NCBI GenBank assembly: GCA_902527415.1
Contig: CABZPD010000006.1
Span: 1 to 41,345, forward strand
DNA: 41,345 nt
DNA from: an uncultured Pelagibacteraceae bacterium
Lineage (GTDB): Bacteria > Pseudomonadota > Alphaproteobacteria > Pelagibacterales > Pelagibacteraceae
Direction of reading: 5' to 3'
In this document: positions 17,031-23,877 of the stretch, in pieces
Layout of the letters: every line of letters begins with the position of its first letter
Numbering within the stretch: position 1 is the first letter of the stretch
Notes under the pieces: generated by a model
The model's database searches: none
Seen by the model: only the letters and a program-made list of their open reading frames with translations
Told to the model about the DNA's origin: nothing
Translations under genes and position numbers: made by a program

Positions 17031-17062
17031 TAAAATAAAGCCCTATTTTACTTGTTTTTTTT
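17029..17062 (+). terminator. Rho-independent-type terminator after trpC
   Basis: AGTAAAATA (17029-17037) pairs perfectly with TATTTTACT (17044-17052) around the six-base loop AAGCCC. A T-rich tract (TTG then eight T, to 17062) follows. The stem is 9 bp but has only two G-C/C-G-class pairs, so its stability is low. It starts within the trpC stop codon and precedes the lexA promoter, the right place for a terminator. Confidence 0.6.
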
Positions 17063-17080
17063 AGTATTGTTAATTTAAAA

Positions 17081-17095
17081 GAACTTTTATAGAAC
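17081..17095. promoter_or_regulatory. LexA (SOS) box 1, GAAC-N7-GAAC
   Basis: GAAC-TTTTATA-GAAC is a perfect match to the alphaproteobacterial LexA site GTTC-N7-GTTC (read on the other strand). It lies 25 bp before the lexA ATG. It overlaps a plausible -10 (TAGAAC, 17090-17095) spaced 17 bp from TTGTTA (17067-17072). LexA bound here would block polymerase, the usual autorepression. Confidence 0.85.
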
Positions 17096-17102
17096 ATTAT
17101 TT

Positions 17103-17117
17103 GTACGATATTTGTTC
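17103..17117. promoter_or_regulatory. Probable LexA box 2, GTAC-N7-GTTC
   Basis: GTAC-GATATTT-GTTC matches the direct-repeat form GTTC-N7-GTTC with one mismatch in the first half. It is in the opposite orientation to box 1. Its first base lies 22 bp from the first base of box 1 (centre to centre 22 bp), and it ends two bases before the lexA ATG, covering the predicted transcript start (about 17102). Two adjacent boxes suggest tighter or graded autorepression. Confidence 0.55.
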
Positions 17118-17119
17118 TT

Positions 17120-17797
17120 ATGCTAACAAAAAAACAAAAAAATCTGCTTTTATTTATCAACAAGAAGTTGAGAAGTTCAGGCGTATCTCCTTCTTATGAA
17201 GAGATGAAACAATCTCTTAATTTAAAATCTAAATCAGGAATTCACAGATTAATTAGTGCTTTAGAAGAGAGAGGTTTTATAAAAAGATTAGCTCACAAAG
17301 CAAGAGCTTTAGAGGTAATTAAATTACCAGAAACAGCTTCTGTCAATGATATTTATAATAGCTTTTCACCTAGTGTGATTAAAGGTGGATTAGATGAAGA
17401 ACAAACTAATTCTGATGAAGTGGAAGTACCAGTTCTTGGAAAAATTGCTGCAGGGACACCTGTTGAAGCAATACAAAATGAAGTTTCTAGAATTCCGCTA
17501 CCAAATAATTTAGAAAAAAATGGTGATTACTTTGGTTTAAAAGTTCAAGGTGATTCAATGATAGATGCAGGTATTCACGAAGGTGATACTGTCATTATTA
17601 AAAGAACAGATACTGCTGATAATGGTAAAATTGTCGTTGCATTAATAGATGAGCATGAAGCAATGTTAAAAAGAATTCGAAAAAAAGGTAAGGTTGTGGC
17701 GCTAGAAAGTGCTAATAGAAACTATGAAACTAAGATTTTTGGACCCGATAGAGTAAAAGTCCAAGGAGTTTTAGTATCTTTATATAGAAACTTCTAA
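17120..17797 (+). CDS. lexA: LexA, SOS repressor
   Basis: Repressor-protease of 225 residues. The N-terminal winged helix (1-about 68) has LTKKQKNLLLFINKKL and SPSYEEMKQSLNLKSKSGIHRLISALEERGFIKR. The C-terminal S24 domain has the self-cleavage bond A111-G112 (KIAAGTP), nucleophile S146 (GDSMIDAG) and general base K184 (AMLKRI). RecA on single-stranded DNA would trigger cleavage. Two LexA boxes lie upstream, so autoregulation is expected. No Shine-Dalgarno precedes the ATG because box 2 occupies that place. Alphaproteobacterial length (about 225-240) with an extended linker fits. Neighbours are trpC and gltX; moaC-moeA and comEC, often found around lexA in alphaproteobacteria, are absent. Confidence 0.97.
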   Translation: MLTKKQKNLLLFINKKLRSSGVSPSYEEMKQSLNLKSKSGIHRLISALEERGFIKRLAHKARALEVIKLPETASVNDIYNSFSPSVIKGGLDEEQTNSDEVEVPVLGKIAAGTPVEAIQNEVSRIPLPNNLEKNGDYFGLKVQGDSMIDAGIHEGDTVIIKRTDTADNGKIVVALIDEHEAMLKRIRKKGKVVALESANRNYETKIFGPDRVKVQGVLVSLYRNF

Positions 17798-17819
17798 AAA
17801 AATAGTCTAAATAACATTG

Positions 17820-19217
17820 ATGACTAAAGTAGCAACACGTTTTGCGCCATCCCCTACTGGAGCTCTTCATATTGGTGGGGTTAGAACTGCATTATTTAAT
17901 TGGTTGTTCTCTAAAAATCAAAAAGGAACTTTTCACCTTAGAATAGAAGATACTGATAAAGAGAGATCTAAAGAGGAACACAAAGTTCAAATTATAAAAT
18001 CATTAAAGTGGATAGGGATTGAGCACGATGGTCAAGAATATATTCAGTCACAAAAAATAGAAGATCACATTAAAATTGCTAATGAATTATTAAAAAAAGG
18101 TAACGCATACAAATGCTACTGCTCTAGTGAAGAAATAGAGGAACAAAAAAAAAGAGCTAGGCAAAAAAAAATGCCATATATTTATAATAGAAAATGGAGA
18201 GATGCTGATGAAAAAGATGCTCCTAAAGATATCAAACCCGTAATTAGATTTAAAAGTAAAATAGAGGGAAATTCTAAACTTAATGATTTAGTTCAAGGAG
18301 ATGTTGAAATTGAAAATAATACAATAGAAGATTTTATAATTTTAAGAAACGATGGAACACCAACCTATAATCTTTCTGCTACTGTTGACGATCATCAAAT
18401 GGGAATGACACATATAATTAGAGGAGATGATCATAAAATAAATACTTTTAAACAAATACAAATATATCAAGCAATGGGTTGGGATGTTCCAGAATTTGCA
18501 CATATTCCACTAATTCATACTATTGAAGGTAAAAAACTTTCAAAAAGAGATAATGCCTCAACTTTGGATGATTACTCGAAAATAGGAATAATGCCTGATG
18601 CATTAAGAAATTATTTACTTAGACTAGGATGGTCATATCAAGATAAAGAAATATTTACTCTAGAAGAAAGCATAGAACACTTTAATTTAGAAGGTATTGG
18701 AAAATCACCATCAAAACTAGATATGAGTAGAATATTATCAATGAATGAGCACTATATAAAAACAATCGATGAGAACGATCTTTATCAATGTCTATATGAA
18801 TATTGTAAAATTTATAAAGAAGAAATTAAAAATGACAAAGAAACAAAAGTTAAATCCTCATTATCATTTTTAAAAAATAAAGCTAAAACATTAGAAGACA
18901 TTTACAATAATTCGAAATTCATCATAAATGATGAAGTTAACTTCAATGAGGAGGATATTAAATTAATAGATGATAAAGCCAAAAAAATTATTTCAGAATT
19001 TATTAAAGAATTATCATCTATATCAAAAATAAATAAGGAGAATTTAGAGCCTATAGTAAATAATTTAATAAAAATAAATGATACAAATTTTAAAGGTGTC
19101 GGTCAGCCTATACGAATTGGTTTAACAGGATCAAAATTTGGTCCTGGATTATACGATATAGTTATAGCTCTTGGTAAAGAAGAAGTTTTAAAAAGACTAG
19201 CTAAGGTAATTTCTTAA
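17820..19217 (+). CDS. gltX: Glutamyl-tRNA synthetase
   Basis: Class I aminoacyl-tRNA synthetase of 465 residues. The HIGH signature is in FAPSPTGALHIGGVRTALFN and the KMSKS equivalent is EGKKLSKRDNA. Other conserved blocks are RIEDTDKERS, CYCSSEEIEEQ, DFIILRNDGTPTYNLSATVDDHQMGMTHIIRGDDH and the C-terminal GPGLYDIVIALGKEEV. A TTG at 17817 would add one residue; the ATG at 17820 gives MTKVATRFAPSP, the usual start. Alphaproteobacteria often have two GltX copies, one charging tRNA-Gln for later amidation, and this sequence alone does not show which this is. Its 3' end overlaps the convergent lpxB by 21 bp. Confidence 0.96.
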   Translation: MTKVATRFAPSPTGALHIGGVRTALFNWLFSKNQKGTFHLRIEDTDKERSKEEHKVQIIKSLKWIGIEHDGQEYIQSQKIEDHIKIANELLKKGNAYKCYCSSEEIEEQKKRARQKKMPYIYNRKWRDADEKDAPKDIKPVIRFKSKIEGNSKLNDLVQGDVEIENNTIEDFIILRNDGTPTYNLSATVDDHQMGMTHIIRGDDHKINTFKQIQIYQAMGWDVPEFAHIPLIHTIEGKKLSKRDNASTLDDYSKIGIMPDALRNYLLRLGWSYQDKEIFTLEESIEHFNLEGIGKSPSKLDMSRILSMNEHYIKTIDENDLYQCLYEYCKIYKEEIKNDKETKVKSSLSFLKNKAKTLEDIYNNSKFIINDEVNFNEEDIKLIDDKAKKIISEFIKELSSISKINKENLEPIVNNLIKINDTNFKGVGQPIRIGLTGSKFGPGLYDIVIALGKEEVLKRLAKVIS

Positions 19218-20330
19218 AACTAAACTAGCCTCTTCAGATGAAGAAGTTTTAGATCTAATTCCTTCTAATGTTTTTGAACAATCAGATAATTGTTTTTTGA
19301 TAAGGTCAGGGTTTTTTAAGAGATAAATTACAGATCTATAGATTTCATCAGCATTACATTCGTTTTGTAACAATTCAGGAATGATTTCACGATTATTGAT
19401 AATATTAATTATATTTGCAAATTTAACATTAACTAACATTTTAAATATCATAAAATTTATAAAACTGAGTTTATAAATAATTATAGAGGGTATGTTTGAG
19501 CTTGAAATTTGCAGTGAAACTGTACCAGATTTAGACACAGCAAAAACTGAATTAGATAAAATTTTAGATTTAATACCTTCATCTGAAACCACATCTACAT
19601 TTTGAATATTAAATTTTTTAATTTCTGACAAAATTAAATTTTTATTCTCATCAGTTGCATGAAAGTAAAAATAAAAATCATTATGTCTATTGTTCATTAG
19701 TTTTATAAAATCAATTAAAATATTTAATAATACGTCTGTTTCAGATTTTCTACTTCCAGGGAAAATTGATATAATTTTTTTATCTTTAGGAATTATATTT
19801 TCAATAATTTTTTTATTATCTTGATTTTTCTCAATTAATGGGTGTCCAACAAAAGTATTTTTAATATTTTCTTCATCAAAATATTTTTTTTCAAAGTCAA
19901 ATAATAGAAGAATATGATCGATATATTTTTTAATTTTTTTTACTCTATTTTTCCGCCATATCCAAACTTGTGGAGCTACATAATGAATTATTTTAATGTT
20001 ATTGTTAATTTTTTTAACTCTTTCGGCGACACGCATAGTAAAATCAGGGCTATCAACAGAAAATAATATATCAGGATTAAATTTTATTATTTCATTAACA
20101 GTGTAGTTAATTTTATTTCTAATTTTAAATATATTTAATAAAATACTCGTAAAACCTAGATAAGTTATTTCATTTAAATTAAAAATACTTTCAATTCCTA
20201 ATTTTTTTAAATGATTTCCACCAACAGATAAATATTCAATATTAGGATTTTGAGATTTTAACTTTGAAATAACCGTTGAAGCTAATTTATCTCCAGAAGG
20301 CTCACCTGTGAGTATGAATATTTTTTTCAT
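19197..20330 (-). CDS. lpxB: Lipid-A-disaccharide synthase
   Basis: GT19 glycosyltransferase of 377 residues joining UDP-2,3-diacylglucosamine and lipid X into the lipid A disaccharide. Motifs are FILTGEPSGDKLAS at the start, HYVAPQVWIWRKNRVKKIKKYIDHILLLFDFE, FVGHPLIE, IISIFPGSRKSETDVL, and the nucleotide-sugar site SKSGTVSLQISSSNIPSIIIYKLS. It is the last gene of the rpsB-to-lpxB run and overlaps lpxI by 4 bp. At 377 residues it is only slightly short. The long convergent overlap with gltX places its last seven codons on the opposite strand of gltX. Confidence 0.96.
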   Translation of the reverse strand: MKKIFILTGEPSGDKLASTVISKLKSQNPNIEYLSVGGNHLKKLGIESIFNLNEITYLGFTSILLNIFKIRNKINYTVNEIIKFNPDILFSVDSPDFTMRVAERVKKINNNIKIIHYVAPQVWIWRKNRVKKIKKYIDHILLLFDFEKKYFDEENIKNTFVGHPLIEKNQDNKKIIENIIPKDKKIISIFPGSRKSETDVLLNILIDFIKLMNNRHNDFYFYFHATDENKNLILSEIKKFNIQNVDVVSDEGIKSKILSNSVFAVSKSGTVSLQISSSNIPSIIIYKLSFINFMIFKMLVNVKFANIINIINNREIIPELLQNECNADEIYRSVIYLLKNPDLIKKQLSDCSKTLEGIRSKTSSSEEASLVLRNYLS

Positions 20331-21112
20331 ATAATATTGATAAATATCTTGTTCTTATTAGCAAATTTAATGCATTTGATTTTATCTAGAAAAATATTCT
20401 TTTTAGATTGTAAAACGAGACCCCGTAATCCATACTTTTTAATATCTTTAAAAGTTTGTAGACCAACTGTTGGTAAGTCCATTCTTAAATCTTGTTTCTT
20501 TTTTGGGAGTTTTATTAAAATTCCATCTGAATTTTTCTTCAATTCTGATAGCATTTTTTTTGTTCCCTCTCTTCCTTCTTTAACTAAAATTTTACCATCT
20601 TTAACAACTATGGCCTGAACATGGTCTAAGCTTTTAGTTTTATTAAAAAAAATTTTTCCTTTCATAATTGAAATTATATCCAGTTTATTTGGTTTAAATT
20701 TACTGTAATTTCCTCTCCTTAAAGATAATTCTGGATTAAAAAAAATAGAGCTTATAACTTTAATTCCTTCATTGTTTAAAATTTTTATAATTGATTTAAT
20801 TATAGCTGCATCACCTATTTTGGCTGCTCTTATTACACTAGGCATATAATAAATCCCTTTTAAATCTAATCTTAAAGAAGAAAAATTCGGTTTTGAAATT
20901 TTACCTGCGAACAAAACCTTCTTACATTTTTTTTGTTTAATTATATTTATTATTGTTCCAAATTTTCCAATACTTATTCTGAAAGAATTTTTATCTTTTT
21001 TAAATTTATTATTTTTTGAAAAATCAATTATAAAATATTTTTTTTTTAATTTCTTAACTTTACTTAGAACTATATCTGAAAAATCTGTGTCACCTAAAAA
21101 CAAACCTATCAT
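20327..21112 (-). CDS. lpxI: LpxI, UDP-2,3-diacylglucosamine diphosphatase
   Basis: A 261-residue member of the LpxI (former DUF1009) family that cleaves UDP-2,3-diacylglucosamine to lipid X. Alphaproteobacteria use it in place of LpxH. Family features are the glycine-rich start MIGLFLGDTDFS, a KKVLFAGKISKP strand, AAKIGDAAIIKSIIKIL in the middle, DHVQAIVVKDGKILVKEGREGTKKML, and the C-terminal LPKKKQDLRMDLPTVGLQT block with the conserved Asp-Leu-Arg-x-Asp-Leu-Pro. It lies between lpxA and lpxB, the standard place. It is very lysine-rich but has no frame damage. Confidence 0.93.
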   Translation of the reverse strand: MIGLFLGDTDFSDIVLSKVKKLKKKYFIIDFSKNNKFKKDKNSFRISIGKFGTIINIIKQKKCKKVLFAGKISKPNFSSLRLDLKGIYYMPSVIRAAKIGDAAIIKSIIKILNNEGIKVISSIFFNPELSLRRGNYSKFKPNKLDIISIMKGKIFFNKTKSLDHVQAIVVKDGKILVKEGREGTKKMLSELKKNSDGILIKLPKKKQDLRMDLPTVGLQTFKDIKKYGLRGLVLQSKKNIFLDKIKCIKFANKNKIFINII

Positions 21113-21113
21113 T

Positions 21114-21896
21114 TTATTTTGAAAATGGAGTACAAATTGGCCTTTTCTTATCCTTTTCTAGAAATTGAACGACTTCTGCAACCAATCCATTATTTTTAAA
21201 TTCATTAGATAAGTTGCTTAAATTTTCTGTTAAATTTTCGTTCTTAAAAATTTCTTTGTAAGCATCACTCAAAGTCATTATCTCTTTATTTGGAATATTT
21301 TTTCTTCTTAGACCTATTAAATTCAATCCTTGCAAAACACTTCTGTTTCCATGTGCAATACCATAAGGTATTATATCTCTAACTACACCGCACATACCAC
21401 CAATCATTGCTGATTTACCTACTCTTGTAAATTGTTGTACAGCTGAATTGCCACCAATAATTGCATTATCGCCTATATGTGCATGACCTCCTAAAGGCAC
21501 ATTATTTGCTAAAATAACGTTATCTCCAACAAAACAATCATGTGCAATATGCGCTGAAACCATAAACAAACAACTGTTTCCAACTTTTGTTAATCCTCCA
21601 CCACCTTTTGTTCCAGGATTAATAGTTACATACTCTCTAATTTTATTATTATTACCAATTTCTAGCTTTGTTTCTTCGCCTTGAAATTTTAAATCTTGTG
21701 GATCATTACCAATTGAAGCAAATGGATAAATTTTATTATTTATTCCAATTATTGTATTTCCAACAATATTTACATGAGAGTGAATTTCTGTACCTTCTCC
21801 TATCTCAACATTTGGGCCAATTATGCTATATGGACCTATTTTAACATTTTTAGATATTTTTGCTTTTGAATCAATTATAGCAGTTTTATGTATCAT
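21114..21896 (-). CDS. lpxA: UDP-N-acetylglucosamine O-acyltransferase
   Basis: First enzyme of lipid A synthesis, 260 residues. The N-terminal two-thirds is a left-handed beta helix of hexapeptide repeats (about 2-185, e.g. AKISKNVKIGPYSIIGPNVEIG), followed by an alpha-helical C-terminus. The catalytic base is H119 in SAHIAHDCFVGDN, matching H125 of E. coli. DPQDLKFQGEETKLEIG and the GMCGVVRDIIPYGIAHGNRS block identify LpxA rather than LpxD. It is 3 bp downstream of lpxD and 1 bp upstream of lpxI. The G or H residue choice that sets acyl chain length cannot be read reliably here. Confidence 0.97.
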   Translation of the reverse strand: MIHKTAIIDSKAKISKNVKIGPYSIIGPNVEIGEGTEIHSHVNIVGNTIIGINNKIYPFASIGNDPQDLKFQGEETKLEIGNNNKIREYVTINPGTKGGGGLTKVGNSCLFMVSAHIAHDCFVGDNVILANNVPLGGHAHIGDNAIIGGNSAVQQFTRVGKSAMIGGMCGVVRDIIPYGIAHGNRSVLQGLNLIGLRRKNIPNKEIMTLSDAYKEIFKNENLTENLSNLSNEFKNNGLVAEVVQFLEKDKKRPICTPFSK

Positions 21897-21899
21897 CTA

Positions 21900-22874
21900 T
21901 TATTTTTTTAAAAATTCTCTAAAGTTTTTTGCTGGATATCCCATCACTTTTGAATTATCAGGTACATCTTTAATTACACCGCTTCCACCTCCAATTTCTA
22001 CGTTATTACCTATTTTTAAATGTCCTGAAATTCCTGCTTGTCCACCAATTCTTACATTATCACCAAGAATTGCACTTCCAGCAATTCCAACTTGTCCAGC
22101 TATTATTGAATTTTGGCCAATTTTAACATTATGAGCAATATGGATTTGATTGTCTAAATATGTATTTTTTCCTATTACTGTATTTGACATAGAACCCCTG
22201 TCTATAGTTGATCCACATCCAATTTCACAGTTATCTTCGATAATCACACCTCCAATATGAGGATATCTTAAATTTTCATCTTTAATTGGAAAAAAACCAA
22301 AACCATGTTTTCCAATAACACAATTATCTAAAATTTTTACATTATCTTTGATTAAAGAATTTCTAATTATAGTATTTGAACCGATTGAACAATTTTTTCC
22401 AATAATAACGTTTTTTTCTATTATAGAATTATGTCCAATTTTGCAATTTTCACCTATTTTGACATTTTCACCAATTAAAACATTTTTTCCATAAACAACC
22501 TTATCAGAAAATATTGTTTCATTTATATGTTTAGATGTTTCATCAAAATTATCATTGATTGAATCTGGATAAAATTTAGCAGTAACAATAGAAGTTGAGG
22601 CTAGAACATTTTCAACAATTATTGGTGTGCAATTTTTTGGTAGATCATTTTTTAATGTTTCAGTAGTAATACAAAAGGTAGCTTTTGAATTATTTGCTAA
22701 ATGTTTATATTTTTTTGAGTGAAAAAATGAAATTTCATTGCTTTTAGCGCTATATAAATCCTTAATATCATGGACTAGTTCATCTATATTTAAATCATTA
22801 GTTTTTAAATTTAAAATATTAAAAATTTCTAAAATTTTAAAAGGTCCTTTGTTTATAAAGAATGGATTATCCAT
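21900..22874 (-). CDS. lpxD: UDP-3-O-acylglucosamine N-acyltransferase
   Basis: Third step of lipid A synthesis, 324 residues. An N-terminal uridine-binding domain (about 1-115, with SAKSNEISFFHSKKYKHLANNSKATFCIT) precedes a long hexapeptide-repeat beta helix (about 125-300). The catalytic histidine is H248 in IHIAHNVKIG, matching H239 in E. coli. KHGFGFFPIK and DRGSMSNTVIGKNTYLDNQIHI are LpxD-specific. It lies after fabZ, whereas the usual order is lpxD-fabZ-lpxA. The 51-bp gap before it holds a small hairpin next to its ATG. Confidence 0.97.
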   Translation of the reverse strand: MDNPFFINKGPFKILEIFNILNLKTNDLNIDELVHDIKDLYSAKSNEISFFHSKKYKHLANNSKATFCITTETLKNDLPKNCTPIIVENVLASTSIVTAKFYPDSINDNFDETSKHINETIFSDKVVYGKNVLIGENVKIGENCKIGHNSIIEKNVIIGKNCSIGSNTIIRNSLIKDNVKILDNCVIGKHGFGFFPIKDENLRYPHIGGVIIEDNCEIGCGSTIDRGSMSNTVIGKNTYLDNQIHIAHNVKIGQNSIIAGQVGIAGSAILGDNVRIGGQAGISGHLKIGNNVEIGGGSGVIKDVPDNSKVMGYPAKNFREFLKK

Positions 22875-22875
22875 A

Positions 22876-22895
22876 ATTGCTTTTAACAGAGCAAT
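22876..22895 (-). other. Hairpin adjoining the lpxD start codon
   Basis: ATTGCT (22876-22881) and AGCAAT (22890-22895) form a 6-bp perfect stem with an 8-base loop, one base from the lpxD ATG on the minus strand. The rest of the 51-bp fabZ-lpxD gap has a -35-like TTGATA but no good -10. The hairpin would place the ribosome-binding region in a stem, or it may be a scar of the gene-order change. It may also be chance. Confidence 0.3.
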
Positions 22896-22925
22896 CTAAG
22901 TTAGGTTATCAATATTTATTGCTAT

Positions 22926-23372
22926 TTATTTCTTATCAACTATTGTTGCAGACCATATGGCATCTGCCATCTTAACATCATTTACAAAAGCCTCACCTTT
23001 ATACTTCCACACTCTACCATGAGATCTAATAGCTTCAATTTTTAAAATAAGTTTACAATCAGGTATAACAGGATTTCTAAATCTTGCCTTTTCTATTCCC
23101 ATTAAAAAAACTAATTTATTTTTGTATGTAGATTTATCTAAACCATGTGCTGTCAATGCAGCAGCAGCTTGACCGAAAGACTCAACGATTAAAACTCCTG
23201 GCATCACTGGCTGATCTGGAAAGTGGCCTTGAACAAAAAAACTATCTTTTTTTACATTAACTATTGCTGTGGCAGATTTTAAATTTACTATATCTGTTAA
23301 TTCATCAATTAATAACATAGGTTCTCTATGTGGCAATAATTCTCTAATTTTATTTTTATCTAATTTATTCAT
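22926..23372 (-). CDS. fabZ: 3-hydroxyacyl-ACP dehydratase FabZ
   Basis: Hotdog-fold dehydratase of 148 residues that removes water from 3-hydroxyacyl-ACP in fatty acid elongation, and competes with LpxA/LpxD for hydroxyacyl-ACP. The active site is H50 in GHFPDQPVMPGVLIVE and E64 in VESFGQAAA. The N-terminal LLPHREPMLLIDELTD is typical. Later motifs KARFRNPVIPDCKL and WKYKGEAFVNDVKMADAIWSA fit FabZ rather than FabA. It starts one base after the ompH/skp stop. Position before lpxD rather than between lpxD and lpxA is unusual. Confidence 0.96.
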   Translation of the reverse strand: MNKLDKNKIRELLPHREPMLLIDELTDIVNLKSATAIVNVKKDSFFVQGHFPDQPVMPGVLIVESFGQAAAALTAHGLDKSTYKNKLVFLMGIEKARFRNPVIPDCKLILKIEAIRSHGRVWKYKGEAFVNDVKMADAIWSATIVDKK

Positions 23373-23373
23373 T

Positions 23374-23877
23374 TTATTTATTTATTATTTTTAAAATACT
23401 TTCAGTTATATTAGAATTTGATTTTCCAATAAAAATATTTTTTCTATCAAGAAGTATATCAATATTTTTTTCTTCCATATATGATTGAATAATTGGATTT
23501 AATTCTTTATAAAAATTATTTAACTCTCTGTCTTTCATTAAACTTATTTCTTTAACCATTGTATTTTTTTCTTCTCGTAATTTATTTAAGAGCTTATTAA
23601 GTTCAATTATTTCTTTATCTAGTTCTTCTTTGGAAAGAATATTTTTTTTTGATTTAATATTATCTTCTTTCGTTTTTAATTCACTTTCTTTTTGTTTTAA
23701 TTTTTCTAAGTTTTCGTTATTCTTATTTTTTATCTTATTCAAAACTATCTTACCCATATTAGAATTTTTAATTATAAATTCCATATCAATATAAGCTATA
23801 TTATTAACACTATAAGCAGTAGGAATTTTTAAAAAAAAAATAAATAATATTAAAAAAATTTTTTTATAAGAACGCAT
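23374..23877 (-). CDS. OmpH/Skp-family periplasmic chaperone
   Basis: A 167-residue secreted protein with an N-terminal signal (MRSYKKIFLILFIFFLKIPT, cleavage likely near residue 23). A strand-like AYIDMEFIIKNS follows, then a long lysine/glutamate-rich coiled coil (about 45-120) and a C-terminal segment (IQSYMEEKNIDILLDRKNIFIG). This is the Skp/OmpH layout; Skp trimers hold unfolded outer-membrane proteins. It overlaps the bamA stop by one base, the common place for skp. Identity depends on architecture and position because the coiled coil carries little signal. Confidence 0.85.
   Translation of the reverse strand: MRSYKKIFLILFIFFLKIPTAYSVNNIAYIDMEFIIKNSNMGKIVLNKIKNKNNENLEKLKQKESELKTKEDNIKSKKNILSKEELDKEIIELNKLLNKLREEKNTMVKEISLMKDRELNNFYKELNPIIQSYMEEKNIDILLDRKNIFIGKSNSNITESILKIINK

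Noticed and set aside
21823-22134. Plus-strand open frame across the lpxA/lpxD junction, rich in Pro/Ile/Leu
   Set aside because: Its periodic composition is the reverse image of hexapeptide repeats on the other strand.
22910-22921. CAATA-TT-TATTG inverted repeat after fabZ
   Set aside because: Two-base centre and A-T-only composition; expected often by chance in DNA this A+T-rich.
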